Below the pieces are notes generated by a model. It was not told where the DNA came from, searched no databases, and worked only from the letters and a program-made list of their open reading frames with translations. Positions 11,891 through 23,835 of a stretch of 64,000 nucleotides of DNA are shown here, in pieces. This DNA is from Crocodylus rhombifer. Taxonomy: Eukaryota > Chordata > Crocodylia > Crocodylidae. The translations under genes were made by a program, and so were the position numbers. Location of the stretch: NCBI GenBank assembly GCA_038503035.1, contig JAVSML010025229.1, positions 438,136 through 502,135 of the forward strand, read 5' to 3'. The first letter of the stretch is position 1, and every line of letters starts with the position of its first letter.

Positions 11891-12099
11891 CAGAGAAGGG
11901 CCTAAATGGATACCAGATAAAGCATCAATAGCAGCTGGAGCCGAGACAAGCCAAAAGGCAGTGGATTTGGTAGCATTACAGGCTCAAAGCAAAGAGATAA
12001 AAGACTTGGTAAAAAAAAGGGCAGTGGAAAGGAAGGAAAATTTGGCAAGAGCAATCAGGATTTGCTGTAGCCTAGAAACAAGAGGAAGAGGAGGCTCCA

Positions 12100-13137
12100 G
12101 TGTGGGTGGTGCCTGAAGGAGTAAAGGTAGAACTGATAACTCTGGCACATGAACAGGGGCACTTGGGGATAGACAAAACCCTGACAAGACTGCAGGCAGC
12201 AGGATGGTGGTCAAATAATGAGGAGGAAGTGAAACAATACATTGATAACTGCCTACTATGTGCAGCAAATGACCCTAATACCAAAGTAATCAAGGGACCC
12301 CTCGGACATCAGAGGATTAGTGGTCCATGAAGCAGGCTACAGATAGACTACCTGGGATCCATGCCTCAAACAGCAAGGGGAAATAGTAGATAGCTTTACA
12401 AATTGGATCAAAGCTATACCCACTCATAACAACACAGCTACTAGCACAGCACAGGTGTTGGTGGAACAGGTATTCTCTGGATGTGGGGGGTCCCCAAAGA
12501 CATTTATTTGGATCAGGGTCTTCATTTTGTTGGAGAAATCACATGGGTTGTCTGTCAAGCTTTTGGAATAAAACAGAGATGGCACATTGCAGAGCACTCC
12601 CAGAGTTCAGAGCTAGTGGAAAGGACCAATTGAACCATAAAGACTGCTTTGTGAAAAGTGTTCAGTCAACAAGGGGAGGTTTGGGACCAGAAGGTACCCT
12701 TTATTTTGATGGCACTAAGAAACTATAGCTACGTATGGAATCACTCCACAAAAAGACATGACAGGTTGAGAGATGTGGCTACCAAAACAATGGTGGCTAG
12801 GAGGGAAGCCCCCAGATAGCCTCCAACCTCATATCCTAACAGATCAATGGATACAAAACCTGTGTACAATCAGTGACCACCACACAAAGACAAGTGGCTA
12901 TAGTCTTGAAAGCCAACGTCCAGAAAAAGGTCAAGCTGCTAGACTCCATATTGCACCCTCAGGAATGGGAGATTGGAGACTGGATGCTGTATCAAGAGGT
13001 AAAAGATAAAAACTATGCTGTCAGTCCCCTATGGATGGGACCAGTCAGAATCATTAACAAAGCCAGTCCAACTATATATCAAGCAGAAATACATCAAAAT
13101 TCCAAATGTAAGAAAGATTGTTTCACTCTTCACAATT
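12100..13137 (+). pseudogene. ERV integrase remnant
   Basis: The zinc-binding domain is readable: His codons at 12148 and 12160 (HEQGH) and Cys codons at 12250 and 12259 (CLLC). The catalytic core follows in pieces: Asp at 12346-12348, Asp at 12511-12513 and Glu at 12619-12621. The last two are exactly 35 residues apart in the same frame, which is the D,D35E integrase signature. Frames to 13137 continue the C-terminal region. Stops after the first domain and around 12630 make it a pseudogene. Confidence 0.88.
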
Positions 13138-13169
13138 AAAAGCCTGGAAAGGAAATTAATGAAGTGTGA

Positions 13170-13760
13170 AGACACCATTATCAACTATGTTTCAGGTGCA
13201 GTTCAGCAAACCTGGAGGGATGGCCCGAGCAGGGATTCGGTGACTACCTGTGATAAAGATTGCAGCTATAGTGAACTAAATGATAGGGGAAGCAGGATTA
13301 CAAGAGGGAACCTGGTGCAGTAACATTTCCATGCAAACTGTTAATGTCAAAGGATACCCTAGATTCCAAATACCAATGTATCCAGAACGTTACACAACAC
13401 TTTGACCCAGAAGTCATAGTAAAGCATTTTAATGTGGGGCACCTTAACTTGCACATTTGGCTACAGAAAAAGCTGGTGGCAATTGGTAAAACACAGAAAG
13501 ACTGGTCTCTCCTAAAAGAAGAAGTTGTGCTCATGAATCCAAAAAGCAAACAGCTCAAGAAATTGAGTGCTAGCATCAAAGAAAGAACCACAGACAACTG
13601 GTGGGATAAACAGATCCGTTGGAACTTCAGCCAAGGACTTATTCACATTATTATTCACCCTCTGAGCATTGTATTATTATTCAAATGATTGCTATTTGTA
13701 TTATACTTTGGCTATATCTGTCTGTAAAACAATGGAAGCAACAAATGCATGAATAACATG
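13170..13760 (+). pseudogene. ERV env-like C-terminal remnant
   Basis: A 114-codon frame (13344-13688) contains N-x-T type sites, a WWDKQIRWNF stretch and then a hydrophobic run (HIIIHPLSIVLLF) that continues past the stop as another hydrophobic segment and a short basic tail. Position after integrase and a terminal membrane anchor fit the end of an envelope transmembrane subunit. No CX6CC motif or fusion peptide was found. Confidence is moderate because this rests on position and hydropathy. Confidence 0.5.
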
Positions 13761-13971
13761 TCTTGTTATTATGGAAGGAAAAAATAGAGGGATAGTAATG
13801 CAGTTTTAGTTTCTTTTTTATTTCCTTGTTTTTTTTAACATATATATTTTAAGTTTTAGCTTAAATGTTATTGGCTATAGCTGTATTTGTAGCGTTATGT
13901 TATGTGTATCACTTACGTAATCACCTGAACATTCTAATGGCTAGGAGAGAAATCCTCTCGTGCAAAGGACA

Positions 13972-14260
13972 GTGGCTGGGGCAAGACTGGGTTGAGGTGA
14001 CAAGATAGCACAGAAAGGATTAGTCTCTGTTAAGGGTTACAACCTGTTAGGCATATAGGAAGTGGAGCTTATGGCATCCAATACCAGACCCATGCCATAA
14101 GGTGGTAACAGTAGAGGCTAGGGCAAGAGTGGATAAGGATGGTGAGAGTGCTATCAAGAACAAACAGTTGCTCTGCTGGTGGTTGCAACCTACTAGGCAT
14201 TGAGTTAGATAGGCCTCAACCCTCTACCACATCCCAGCCTAAAAATAAGAATGATGGCTT
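13972..14260 (+). repeat. Imperfect tandem duplication of about 145 bp before/in the ERV 3' LTR
   Basis: 'ggctggggcaag' (13973) and 'ggttacaacctgttaggcat' (14035) recur as 'ggctagggcaag' (about 14116) and 'ggttgcaacctactaggcat' (14182). The duplicated block lies where the polypurine tract and the start of U3 should be, so the left edge of the 3' LTR is hard to place. Confidence 0.7.
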
Positions 14261-14924
14261 AAGAGGGCCATCAAGGAAGGAGTTGTTGGCAAACACCTGG
14301 CACAATCATCACGTGTGTATAATGGAGACAGAGCTAAGGGAGCAGGCAAGGCTCCCAGACTGCTTGGGCTGGAGTGACCAAAGACAGTGGAGGAATATAG
14401 ATACATTTCAAAGCAGAACCTGTAAGAGGTGAGAAACTGGAGTCCACTAAATGTATGAGAGATGTGCTATAGGTGAGGGTCATGCTATGTGTGACCATGG
14501 TCAAGGTACCCAACAGGGGGAAGGAGGTGCAGATTCACCTATAAAAACTGAGGCAGAGATGAGGGCTGTGGAGTCTCCAGTCCAATGCCTAAGAAGTCTT
14601 GCAGATTCCCCAGAAGGACTTTCTGAATCCCTGGCTGTAAGGAGACACTTTGCCCTGGGAACTACATAAGAGTCATTCAAAGGCTTTCTGTCATCTTTTT
14701 GGTTTATTATATTGCATTTTAAATTAGACCAAGTGATGTGTATTGTCACTGTGTCTTACTGGGTTGTGTCTTAACTTAGGTGAAATTTTCTGTTGTTCTT
14801 TGTTGCATGCTTGAAGTTGAAAATTGTTATGCTCAATAAATGCTGTCTTCAGAGAATGGACCATTCTTGTTCAAGTATTTATGAATCCAATGCCACTTCT
14901 TAAAGTCTAATACTGAATCTGGCA
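14112..14924 (+). repeat. ERV 3' LTR
   Basis: Aligned with the 5' LTR from 'ctggcacaatcatcac' (14301) to 'ggca' (14924). TATA at 14540-14547 and AATAAA at 14835-14840 are retained. The 5' portion is longer than in the 5' LTR and includes one unit of a duplicated block. No matching target duplication outside the two LTRs was found. Confidence 0.8.
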
Positions 14925-15254
14925 ATAGTGGAATGAGCCTCCCTGAGAAATGTCCACCTATGATGGGATCAACCAACTCTACAATAGTAAAGGTATCTGG
15001 GGGAGCCCAGCTAGTTTAGAATATTTGTCTTTAAACATCATGGGCTTCAGGGCTTCACTAGCCCCTATTACTAGGACTGGCAGAGTTGGCAGGAAGGCTG
15101 ATGTTTAGATCTCATGGGAGGCTGGGGAGAGCTAGATGAGGGGGTAAGAATATGCATTTGTTTTATGTTTTGTCTCCAAACCTGTGGTTTATTTTATTTG
15201 CATAATTCTTTCATCCTATGTAATAAATCATTTTGCTGTTTACCTCTTACTGAT
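14925..15254. other. Unique sequence, no gene seen
   Basis: Short stretch between the ERV and a CR1, with nothing recognisable. Confidence 0.5.
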
Positions 15255-15690
15255 TTCATAGATTTCTAGGGTCAGAAGGGACCTTGCAGATCATCAAGTC
15301 CGACCCTCTGCTCTAGGCAGAAAAGAGCGCTGGGGTCAAAGAACCCCAGCTGGGTGCCTGTCCAATCTTTTCTTGAACACCTCCAAGGTAGGGGAAAGCA
15401 CCACCTTCCTTGGAAGCCCATTCCATATTTTGGCAACCCTCACCATAAAGAATTTATTCCTGATATCCAATCTAAATCTATTCTCCTTTAGTTTGCGGCC
15501 ATCATTTCTAGTAAATCTGAGGAACACCCTAATAAACAGAGTATCCCGTATTTTCTGCTGACGCCCCATGATGAGTTTGTAGACAGCCGCAAGATTGCCT
15601 CTCAGCCTCCTCTTGCAAAAGCTGAAGAGATTCATGTCCCTCAGTCTGTCTTCATAGGATCCTACCCGCAGGCCCTCAACCTTGCAAGCC
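15255..15690 (-). mobile_element. CR1 LINE, older 3' fragment
   Basis: Runs on the minus strand with its 3' end at the left, where 'ttcatagatttctagggtcagaagggacc' is the reverse of the CR1 3'UTR end. It is 5'-truncated near 15690, where a tandem array begins at once. Confidence 0.9.
15336..15635 (-). pseudogene. CR1 ORF2 C-terminal fragment
   Basis: This 99-codon frame matches the CR1 ORF2 C-terminus. It has the ordered blocks RRLRGNL, RFRLDIRNKFF and WNGLP seen in the younger copies at 50.0 and 63.1 kb (RRLRGDL, RFRLDIRKNFF, WNSLP). The RT core is missing through 5' truncation, so it cannot encode a working enzyme. The sequence is clearly more diverged than those two copies and belongs to an older CR1 subfamily. 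Confidence 0.88.
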
Positions 15691-15918
15691 AGGAAAGGGG
15701 TCTGGGGCCAGGTAAGGCTGAGGCCGCCTGAGCCAAATTGTGAGAAGCCCAGTGGGCATAAGACTCAGGAAAGGGGTCTGGGGCCGGGTAAGGCTGAGGC
15801 TGCCTGAGCCCCGTTGTGAGGAGCCCAGTGGGTGTAAGACCCCAGGAAGGAGGCCTGGGGGCCAGGTAAGGCCAAGGCCGCCTGAGCCCCGATTTGCGGG
15901 AAGCGTGAGCAAGGCCCC
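15691..15918 (+). repeat. 76-bp tandem repeat, three copies
   Basis: Units start at 15691, 15767 and 15844 with 'aggaaagggg(t/c)ctgggg' or a close variant, and each contains 'ggtaaggc(t/c)' and 'gccgcctgagcc' blocks. It directly abuts the CR1 5' break. Long frames on the minus strand here are Pro/Ala/Arg-rich consequences of the repeat. Confidence 0.9.
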
Positions 15919-16290
15919 AGTGCGGGCAGGGAGCACGAGGCACAGGCCTCGGTTGGGGGCGGTGGCATAAGAGACAGGCCGTGGCGCGGGCGCCGGTATC
16001 GAGGCCCCGTGGCAGGCGGTGGTATAAGAGATAGGCCCCGGTGCGGGCGATAATATAGAGGCAGGCCCGCGGGGAGACAGACCCTGGTGAGGGCTGCGAG
16101 GCCCGCGGGGCGAGGCAGGCCCCGGTGCGGACGGCGAGAGCCGCAAGGCCTGGTGCAGGGCAACGGTACAGAGGCAAGGCCCCAGGGAGGGTGAGAGCCG
16201 TGGGAGACAGGCCCCGGTGCGAGAGCCGCAAGGCGAGACAGGCAGGCACGGAGACGAGTCCGGGGACCCGTAAGGGCACAGGTGACTGTG
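15919..16290 (+). repeat. CpG-rich degenerate minisatellite
   Basis: The motif 'gacaggccc(c/t)ggtgcggg' recurs irregularly with 'cataagag', 'tataagag' and 'gcgag' spacers. CpG density is far above the neighbouring DNA, giving a CpG-island-like patch without a gene start that I can see. Confidence 0.75.
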
Positions 16291-18479
16291 GGACTCACGT
16301 ACAGCCCAAAAGGTCAGAGTGCGCCGGGCGGTTAGACCGAGCCAGGATACATCCAGGCCGTGCCAAAGAGGCAGCTTCCCTTGAACATATTAATATCAAA
16401 GATGTGGTGGGCGAGATAAAGAAGGTACATTTAAACAGGATTTGGCATGGTAGGTAGGGGCGCTAGGGGAGGTCACGGCAGCCCCTAGGTCAGTCCTGCC
16501 ACAGAGCTGTTTCAAGAATTCTAGGTCTAACTCCTGGTGGGAACCTATAAATATCTTCCATGCCCTAAAGAGGGGGCCACTTTGCTGAAAAATCCCCACT
16601 GCAGCTGCAGAGTCCTGGTACAAGGGCAGAGGATCTAGGGTGCTAGGATTGGGAGCTACTTTGGGACTATCTCTGTCTGTTCCTTGAGGCAAATGGCAGC
16701 ACAGTGGGGAGGAACTCGGGGTTGTGGGGGTCCTTCATGGATGGGGTTTGTGACAGATGACAAGTACAAATATTAGGAATGTGCCTAAAACCTCTGCAAA
16801 ATCTTCTATAGAGTTGCATACAAAACTCTCAAGTCCTGTTGTACTATACATATACCACTGAAATACACCATAAGGAGCCAACAGATTTAAGCTGATAACA
16901 CTCCAAATGCTATGACTTAGAATTTTCAAAATATTGCAGAATGAAGCAAAATGGGTGAAATACTTTACAAATGTGGGAAATGACACAGTGATTTTATTTT
17001 TTGTAAGATTTCAGTTCTTGATAGTAAGCCAGTTTTACTTGGAAGATTTTGATGCGTGTTTCACTGAGACATTTTACATTTCCTGTGATGCAAATTATTT
17101 CAGCAGCTGCAGCTTCTGTGGATACACATGTTCTCATTCATGCCAGATCAGACCAATCCCCTCTGTGATATCAAATCTCAGAAAATGCTCAAATATGATT
17201 TTTAATAATCATTTAACTTTCGTATCTTGAATTTTATTTCTCTTGCTCAGAGAAAGTGTACACTTGCATTATAACATTTCTTATGACATTATGACATTTC
17301 CACTTTATTCTTCTCTAAACGTGTTATAAATTAATCAAGCATTAGATTTTTTTTTCAGTTAAAACATATTGGTTACCTTCCACGAAGTAATTTAAAAATG
17401 AAGAGATCTTGCTCATGCTTAAAAGAAGTCTTCACTCAAAATAAGTAAGTAAATATCAGTCCCAAAGGCAAATATTTTGTCATGAAAATAGGGGATCACA
17501 ACTGATACTGTTCTGTAACCTTACTATAGCTGGCATAGCCTGTACCTGTTATATGAGTTTTAGCATTTGCTAAGTAGATCTTGCAAGTTTACACTGGATT
17601 AATTTATTTGCATTTTACTGTCTGAAAGAACAGTCAACTTTTTCCTTTCTATTCTTCCAGCCAATTTCATATTTCTCCAGTATTTTAAAAGTTCAAGTTC
17701 TCAGCAGTTTTAGAAAACTGCCTTTATCTTTGCTGTATGTTTTGTCATACAGCTCTGAAACTCAGAATTAATTTGAAACATCTCTGTTTTTGAGGTCTTG
17801 GAGATCTGACCAGTTTGAGACTACTATGAGCCATCCCAGAGGTGAAGTGCCTCTATTATAAACTTGGAATGTTTATGTTTTCATTACCTTTCTAAATACG
17901 CACTTTTTTAGAATGAATAATGTATGTATAATTGAGTATGGATTAGAACTGGGAACTGGGACAGGCAAGAGAGAAGACAGAGAGAGACCTGACTTTTCCC
18001 TTTCCAGCCATCTGTTGAGTATGTGGCTGATGGTGCTATAAGCTTTCATATGCTCCCTCCTCTGACATAGAGCTGATTCTAGTGGTAAATAGCGGAAGTG
18101 ATTTTTGTATCGCTAAAGGCCTGTTAAAGGGATTGATTGTGCCGGGGGTGCCATAGTGAGGTATGACACCCTTATGTCATATGCACCACACACCCCAAAA
18201 TGGATGAAATGCAGCCACCTTCACATGGTGCTGGTCATGTGTAACTCACCTCTCTTCTGGCATATAACCAAGACAGTGGTACCATTCATTCTGGGGTGTG
18301 TTATGTGCAGAGTGGGGTGGCATGCTTTACTATGGCAGTCCCTTAGCAGCATGGATATTTCCTAGGAGGATAGCTCACTAACATTAAATGCAGCATGGGC
18401 TGAACATAGGGTTTGTAATGAAAATAGGGGATCACAATAGGTGCCACACAGGGTCTCTCTCTCTTTCTCTCCCCCCTAA
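16291..18479. other. AT-rich sequence, no gene seen
   Basis: GC content falls again after about 16.7 kb. Frames at 16396-17230 and 18156-18365 show no known domain and are likely chance. Confidence 0.5.
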
Positions 18480-18565
18480 TTCTCAGCTCTGACATGTGTG
18501 ACACTGTTCAAGTGACTTGCCTATTGAGGCATAATTTTCTTATTTGCAAAATGGGAAGGATGATT
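18480..18565 (+). repeat. MIR-like SINE fragment
   Basis: 'ttcaagtgacttgcct', 'gaggcataattttcttatttgcaaaatggg' type blocks match the middle of MIR. It stops just before the solo LTR. Confidence 0.6.
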
Positions 18566-18581
18566 GATAATAATATAGACA

Positions 18582-20453
18582 TGTAGCCCTGTGGGGTCAG
18601 GCCAACTCTCAGGGTCTCAATATTGCACTGTTAGGCAGGAAGGTGTGACACAATTATACATATACAAACACACAGATCAATTAGGGGCATACACACACAC
18701 ACTACCAGCTCAGGCACATACACATCCGAACCAGGCTAGGCACATGCATACCTATCACCAATTTAAGCACATACACTGTACACCCCAAAAGTTAGACACA
18801 GATCACTAATTCGTATATCATGCACACACACAATGCCATAATTATATATATACATCCCCTCCCCACAGGTAAGTTCTTAACTTGGATGGTACAGTGTGTA
18901 TGCGTGTGCTTGGGGTACCCGGGATACTTGGGGGAAGGTTCAGATGAGAGAGTGTTAAAGTGTGGGGAGCGAAAGTTGCCAGAACTGGGATTAGAACTGG
19001 TGGACTACAGAGAAGCTGGCTGGGGAACTGAGGATTAGGGCTTATTTGAGGTAGACTAGGGCTGAAAACTGAGGCAGACAGCTGAGATTTTGTGGGGGGG
19101 GGGAGCAGATAAGTGACGGCAAGGAGGAGACAGCCAGGGAAGAAACTGAGGCAGAAACCTGGTTGCTCAGGGGAAAAGAAAAAGGCAATGGGGATAAGAC
19201 AGTGGCAATGAAACAGGGGGTTTGGAGGCAGAGAGAAGCTCAGGACAGGTGTTGGAGGTGGCAGTGAGCTAGAAGCAGGAGAGGGAGAAATGAAACAGAA
19301 GTTAGAGGGGCGAGGAGCAGATATTGGGGCAGGGCCGAACCATAGTAAAGCAAAACCCAACTTAGGTGTCCAAATAACAGATTTATTACACAGATAACAC
19401 ACTACACAGCCCCATGAAGTTATTGGTTCACACACATACACACACACACACACAAGCACTCACAATGCCAGCAGGAGAAAGAGACTCAGTGGAGGGGCTG
19501 GAGTCCAGGTAGGGAAGAGAAGCAGAGTCCAAGTCCTTGGTTGAAGAGGGGGTAGGGAGTGATAGCTACCTATCCAGGCTAGAAAGGGGTCCTTGTCCAG
19601 TCAGTGTTGTCCAGAGGGGGGTCGCCGGTGGGGCCTCTGGGTGGATAGATGATGTGGCATGGTGCTGGTCCAGATGGAGAGGGTGTCCCACTGGGTCTGT
19701 CTTCACTGCCTCTTTTTATAGAGGCAGACCTTGTGTGACCCTAGTGACAGGAGGCATGCTCAGGCAAGGGTCAGCCCCTGGCATACTGAGCATGTGTGCT
19801 CCATGCAGAGATGTGCAGTTTCGGATATCTGTAAAGGTGGGGTACAATGGTAGAGTTGCTGGTATGCAGGGTCTTTTGTCTTTCAAATGCTGGGTTCTTG
19901 TCTCTGTTCCTGGGTGAATCAATGTGAGGTGATGGCCCAGTTGTTACAGGCCATTCAGTAGATGCCTGCTACCATTGTATTTCAGTCATTCCCAATCGCT
20001 CTCATTTATCTGGGAACCAATTTAGGTGGGAGGGATACGTGACTCGTACAGTTGCAACACAGGGGATGCCCGGGCAGAGGACACAAAAATGGAGACTTGA
20101 CATACAAAATGGAAACTTGACATTACTTTGATTCACTTACAAACACAGGCCTAAACCATACAATATCCATATGAAACAATAAAAACAATACGAAAATGAT
20201 AATAATACAATATACAACAGTAAGAATCAATACAAACCTAATAATAATACAGTATAAAACAATGGATTTTCAAAACCAAAAACTTGCTACCAAAATAAAA
20301 TGTTAAAGCTTATCCTAAATCTGAGGTCACTTGTGCTTGTCTATAGGGAATAGAGAGGGAGAGAAAGAAAAGCCAGAAATAATTGTGGGGAGGGAAGGGA
20401 ATGCATATCTATCATATATACATATAACAAGAACAACTGGGGGTTTTGCTACA
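18582..20453 (+). mobile_element. Solo LTR, family A copy 1 (1,872 bp)
   Basis: Begins TGTAGCCCTG and ends GCTACA, so the ends form the inverted pair TGTAG...CTACA. It is flanked by GACA at 18578-18581 and GACA at 20454-20457, a 4-bp target duplication. A second copy with the same ends and a different TSD lies at 48482-51097. A 'tttttata' near 19713 and AATAAA at 20294-20299 are possible promoter and poly(A) signals. Includes CA-rich microsatellites near 18685 and 19433. 4-bp TSDs fit gammaretrovirus-like ERVs or some Gypsy elements; no internal genes exist to decide. The strand is taken from the poly(A) signal. Confidence 0.85.
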
Positions 20454-20457
20454 GACA

Positions 20458-23299
20458 CACTGTACTTGCCTCACAGGAATTTTGTGACAGTGGATTGATT
20501 AGGTAATGCTTCCAAGCTCTATGTAAATGCTTAGTAGTGCTGCCACATGGGATGCAGTCACAGGACATTTCACGAGTCTCACTGGAACCCTGGAGGCAAA
20601 TTATTTAGGTTTTGCCCTGGACTCATGCCAAAGGTCACTCCCAACCAGCCCAACTGTGAATGGCTACCTGGTTATTTTGGTCAGGGGAATCAAAAGTGAC
20701 TGGCTACAATCTTCCCCTGTGTATGGTTAATTACAGAAGCTGTGTGCCTACCTCAACAATCTGTTAGGCTTAGAGGACCTGTGACTTGACTTGATTGCTG
20801 TCACACAGAAGGTGTAGTGGGGAAGGCCTTGATGACTCTTTGGGGTGGGTACTGCTGGGAGTAGAGGCAACAGACCAATGGGTCTGTGGAGCCAAGAGGA
20901 CAGAACAGGAGGAGGAAGATGCACACTGTGACTGTCTTCCGGGAAGCCTGCTGTGTAAGTTAAATGGGAATCTTTAAAAGTTGTTTCACTAAGCAAGTGT
21001 GTTCATAATCCAGGATGGAATATTGCCCATTCTGTACCTCAAAGCAGTATGCTTTTGGGCATGGGACAATTTAAAACTTGGTGGTGGATAGCAGAAGAGA
21101 GAGCAGGGGGAGAGAATATTTCTCTAGTTTCTCCCATTCCCCTTCCCGCAAAAAGGTGTGAGTTTGCAGCTGTTTAGAGGTTTGGAACATTAGTAATTCT
21201 AGACAAAGTTGGTAATATAGGATAGCGAAAAGGTGAGGTAGCCACAGTACATGATAATATATAATATCACATGGATATTACCCCCACACAAGTTGTTTGT
21301 ATGCCTGCAACTATACAGGTTGTTTTTTTTTAACTTGGATAAAATTAATTTAGGTGTTAGAGTATACTGTGGTGTTCAGATAATCAAACTTTCTTTCTAA
21401 AATTCTAAATGACAGTGAACATGGGAATTAAGTTGAAAGTTTCCAGCTAATCCTCATTGCCACAGAATCCCAAATCATTCTCTCTAACACCAAGTGACAG
21501 ACGCCATCTATCTAGGCATAATACTTCCATTTCCAGTTTAAAAATATATGTAACTTCAGAGAATAAAACTACTATAAAAGCTGTTTCCTTCCTCTCCTCC
21601 TTCTTCCCTCCACCATGAGTGAATGCTCAAAACATCCACCAATAGTTCTAAGCTGTCCAGAATTACTCTGTATCAGTTTGCTTGTATTAATACAGCTTGT
21701 ACTATTTATTTGTGTCAAAAATCATATCAGTCATTCCTGTCCCAGTAACGCTACCCCTTCCACACAACGTCCGTTCATAGGGTAATATTTCTAAGGCTTT
21801 TTATTAACAGGACATTTTTAGACTTTAGTACTTTAGAAATCTGTATTATACATTTACTAAAGAAGCTGCTATGTTTGTTAGCACATATCACAGTTATTTC
21901 TAGCCAGACAGATTGCTAAAAGTTGCAATGGTAACAGCTAAGTATGAAGATTATTTGGTGGGATACCTTAACCTTACAAATATTGGCATTCTTAATTTAC
22001 TGTGGAAAAGTACTTTTGGGTGGGGGAAGAAAACCTAAGGAGTTTTTATTTGATATATTCTGTGTATGGCATGTTGGGTTTTTCCCCGATCATAAATCAG
22101 TTTTCCTTATTAATTTATATGCTAATGTAATGTGGGCACAATCTGACAAGGTGATAAGCAGTCTGCTCTTATCCAGCAGAACACTTAAGCACATGCTTAA
22201 CCTGTGGGGAATCTCAATGAAGTCAGTAATGTGCATTTGGTACAGATGTTTGAATAATAACAGTGCATGTTGATGACTATTAGTGAATAATGAATCCGTG
22301 CCTTTTGTTAACCTGTCAATTTCCATGTTATTGGCGAATAACTTGCTTTTGGCAAATTCTAGTGTGAGGTTAAACAACCTATTCTAAAATGCAGAGCACT
22401 CTAATCAGACTGTGGAAAAATATGTCAGGCCATAGTGCAGATGCATTCACAGAAAAGCTGTCAGGCAAAAAATATTAAAAAGTTAAATTTTACTTTACAG
22501 TTCTTTTGGAATGAGAGAGCATACGTTATGTCAAGTCTTGCAAATGAGTTGTTTTTTGAAGCTGCTCTGCATGATAGTGGAGCATTGTTAGACTACAGAA
22601 ATAGACAATTTGTATGGAGGAGGGTTATTTCAACAGGGCTTTAATTTACAAGAAACATTCCACACTTTAATTGAGTACTTTTAAATATGCTGCATCTGCT
22701 TTAATAGACTGTTCTTTCTGTCTGCATATGTACAGTGTCATAAAGACACTTGAAATTTGTTCAGGTCTAGCTGTGAATCAAGGAGGAATAGCAACTTAGA
22801 GCCAAATGGTAAAGATATGCATTATTAAACATTAGAAATTTGTTTTGTTTTTGAGTTAACATCCAATACTTTTCTGTTGGCTAGTTAATCCTATAAAGTG
22901 AAGTGACCCGTTTTCAGACACCAGAAACTATGCTCTTGTTTACTGTCCTCCTAGCTGCTAATTAAATTGTGCTTCTCTGTTTGATTACTTGTAAGTTTTA
23001 CAGGCCATTTAACTGACGCAAAAGTACTTAAAAGGGGTAATACAATGAGGATTAAGATAGGAAGCGTTAAAACCAAGTGCCACTGCAGTATATTTTATGC
23101 TTGTTACAGATTCTACCAGAATTGTATTCCTTTAATGAGAAGCAAAGTGTGTTAAAAATGTATTATAATAACTCACAAAGACACTCTCACGGACCCAGAG
23201 AGACAGCCTTCCATCTGCAGCTCCCTTTGTACAAAAATGAAGTTTATTTCCTACCTACGGGGACTTTTTACCATGTTGTACCATCTATACTTTTCCCAG
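20458..23299. other. AT-rich sequence, no gene seen
   Basis: No coding region recognised. Near 22175-22260 the words 'cacttaagcacatgcttaa' and 'caatgaagtcagta' suggest a remnant of an old amniote hairpin repeat like that at 6085. Confidence 0.5.
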
Positions 23300-23440
23300 A
23301 GCCTGATGAAAGGACTTTGATCCTGAAAGCTTGCAGAAAAAGACAATTTTCTTGTGATTTCCCAGTTGGTCTAATAAAAGGTATCATTTTGGAACCAAGA
23401 GTTCAGGATTTTGCATGTCTCATAATAACACAGGACTTCT
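23300..23440 (+). mobile_element. Penelope-like terminal fragment
   Basis: Shows 'gcctgatgaaaggac', 'gaaagcttgcag', 'gttggtctaataaaaggtatca', the same order as the terminal arm at 53.83-53.97 kb. Diverged. Confidence 0.6.
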
Positions 23441-23739
23441 TCTGGGTCAGATTATTGCCTTATCCCAGAGTATCTCTGAAGCAGAAGCTAACACCTGGTG
23501 CTTCTGAGGAAATGATGCTCCTTTCTTCCGGTCTCTGGGCAGAGTTTCACTGGGCAGTATTCACAGGCTCTTTGACTAGGTTCCAAAGGGTAGGGGATGC
23601 TAGTCATTGTTCTCTGCATGGTGTCCCCCCTGAAAACTCTAATAACTCTAGTTATTAACCCATGATCTTTACTCCTATTCTTGTTTTTCCATCTGTTGTC
23701 CCAAGCATTTAGTTGCTATGCTTCCTAGGCTCATTGTCT

Positions 23740-23835
23740 ATGTATAGCAAATGAGCCTGCCTTGCATATGAAGTTGGACGAGATGACCTTGTCCCTTCTC
23801 ATCCTACTTTTCTGTGGTTCTATGATTCTTTCACT
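23740..23835 (+). mobile_element. CR1 3' end fragment
   Basis: 'ggacgagatgacct', 'gtcccttctcatcctac' and 'ggttctatgattct' are the last part of the CR1 3'UTR with an octamer-type tail. Plus strand, severely 5'-truncated. Confidence 0.75.

Larger units (their letters stand above)
7192..14924 (+). mobile_element. Degenerate endogenous retrovirus with two LTRs
   Basis: Two related LTRs flank about 6.2 kb in which retroviral parts occur in canonical order on the plus strand: gag remnants, an aspartic protease motif, RT with YVDD, RNase H, integrase with HHCC and D,D35E, and an env-like tail. Every part is broken by stops and frameshifts. The LTRs differ at very roughly one site in eight over the segment I compared by eye, so the insertion is old. 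A two-LTR provirus in gag-pol-env order is established retroviral architecture. The class (gamma/epsilon-like or ERV-L-like) is unresolved. It is not an intact virus. Confidence 0.9.

Noticed and set aside
15662..16298. Overlapping minus-strand frames of 156-205 codons rich in Pro, Ala and Arg
   Set aside because: They follow the 76-bp and CpG-rich tandem repeats in two frames at once, which is a compositional effect.
18842..19459. A 205-codon minus-strand frame
   Set aside because: It lies within solo LTR family A, is Pro/Ser-rich low complexity and is disrupted in the second LTR copy.
23077..23658. A 193-codon plus-strand frame
   Set aside because: Its middle is a Penelope tail fragment and the rest has no recognisable domain.
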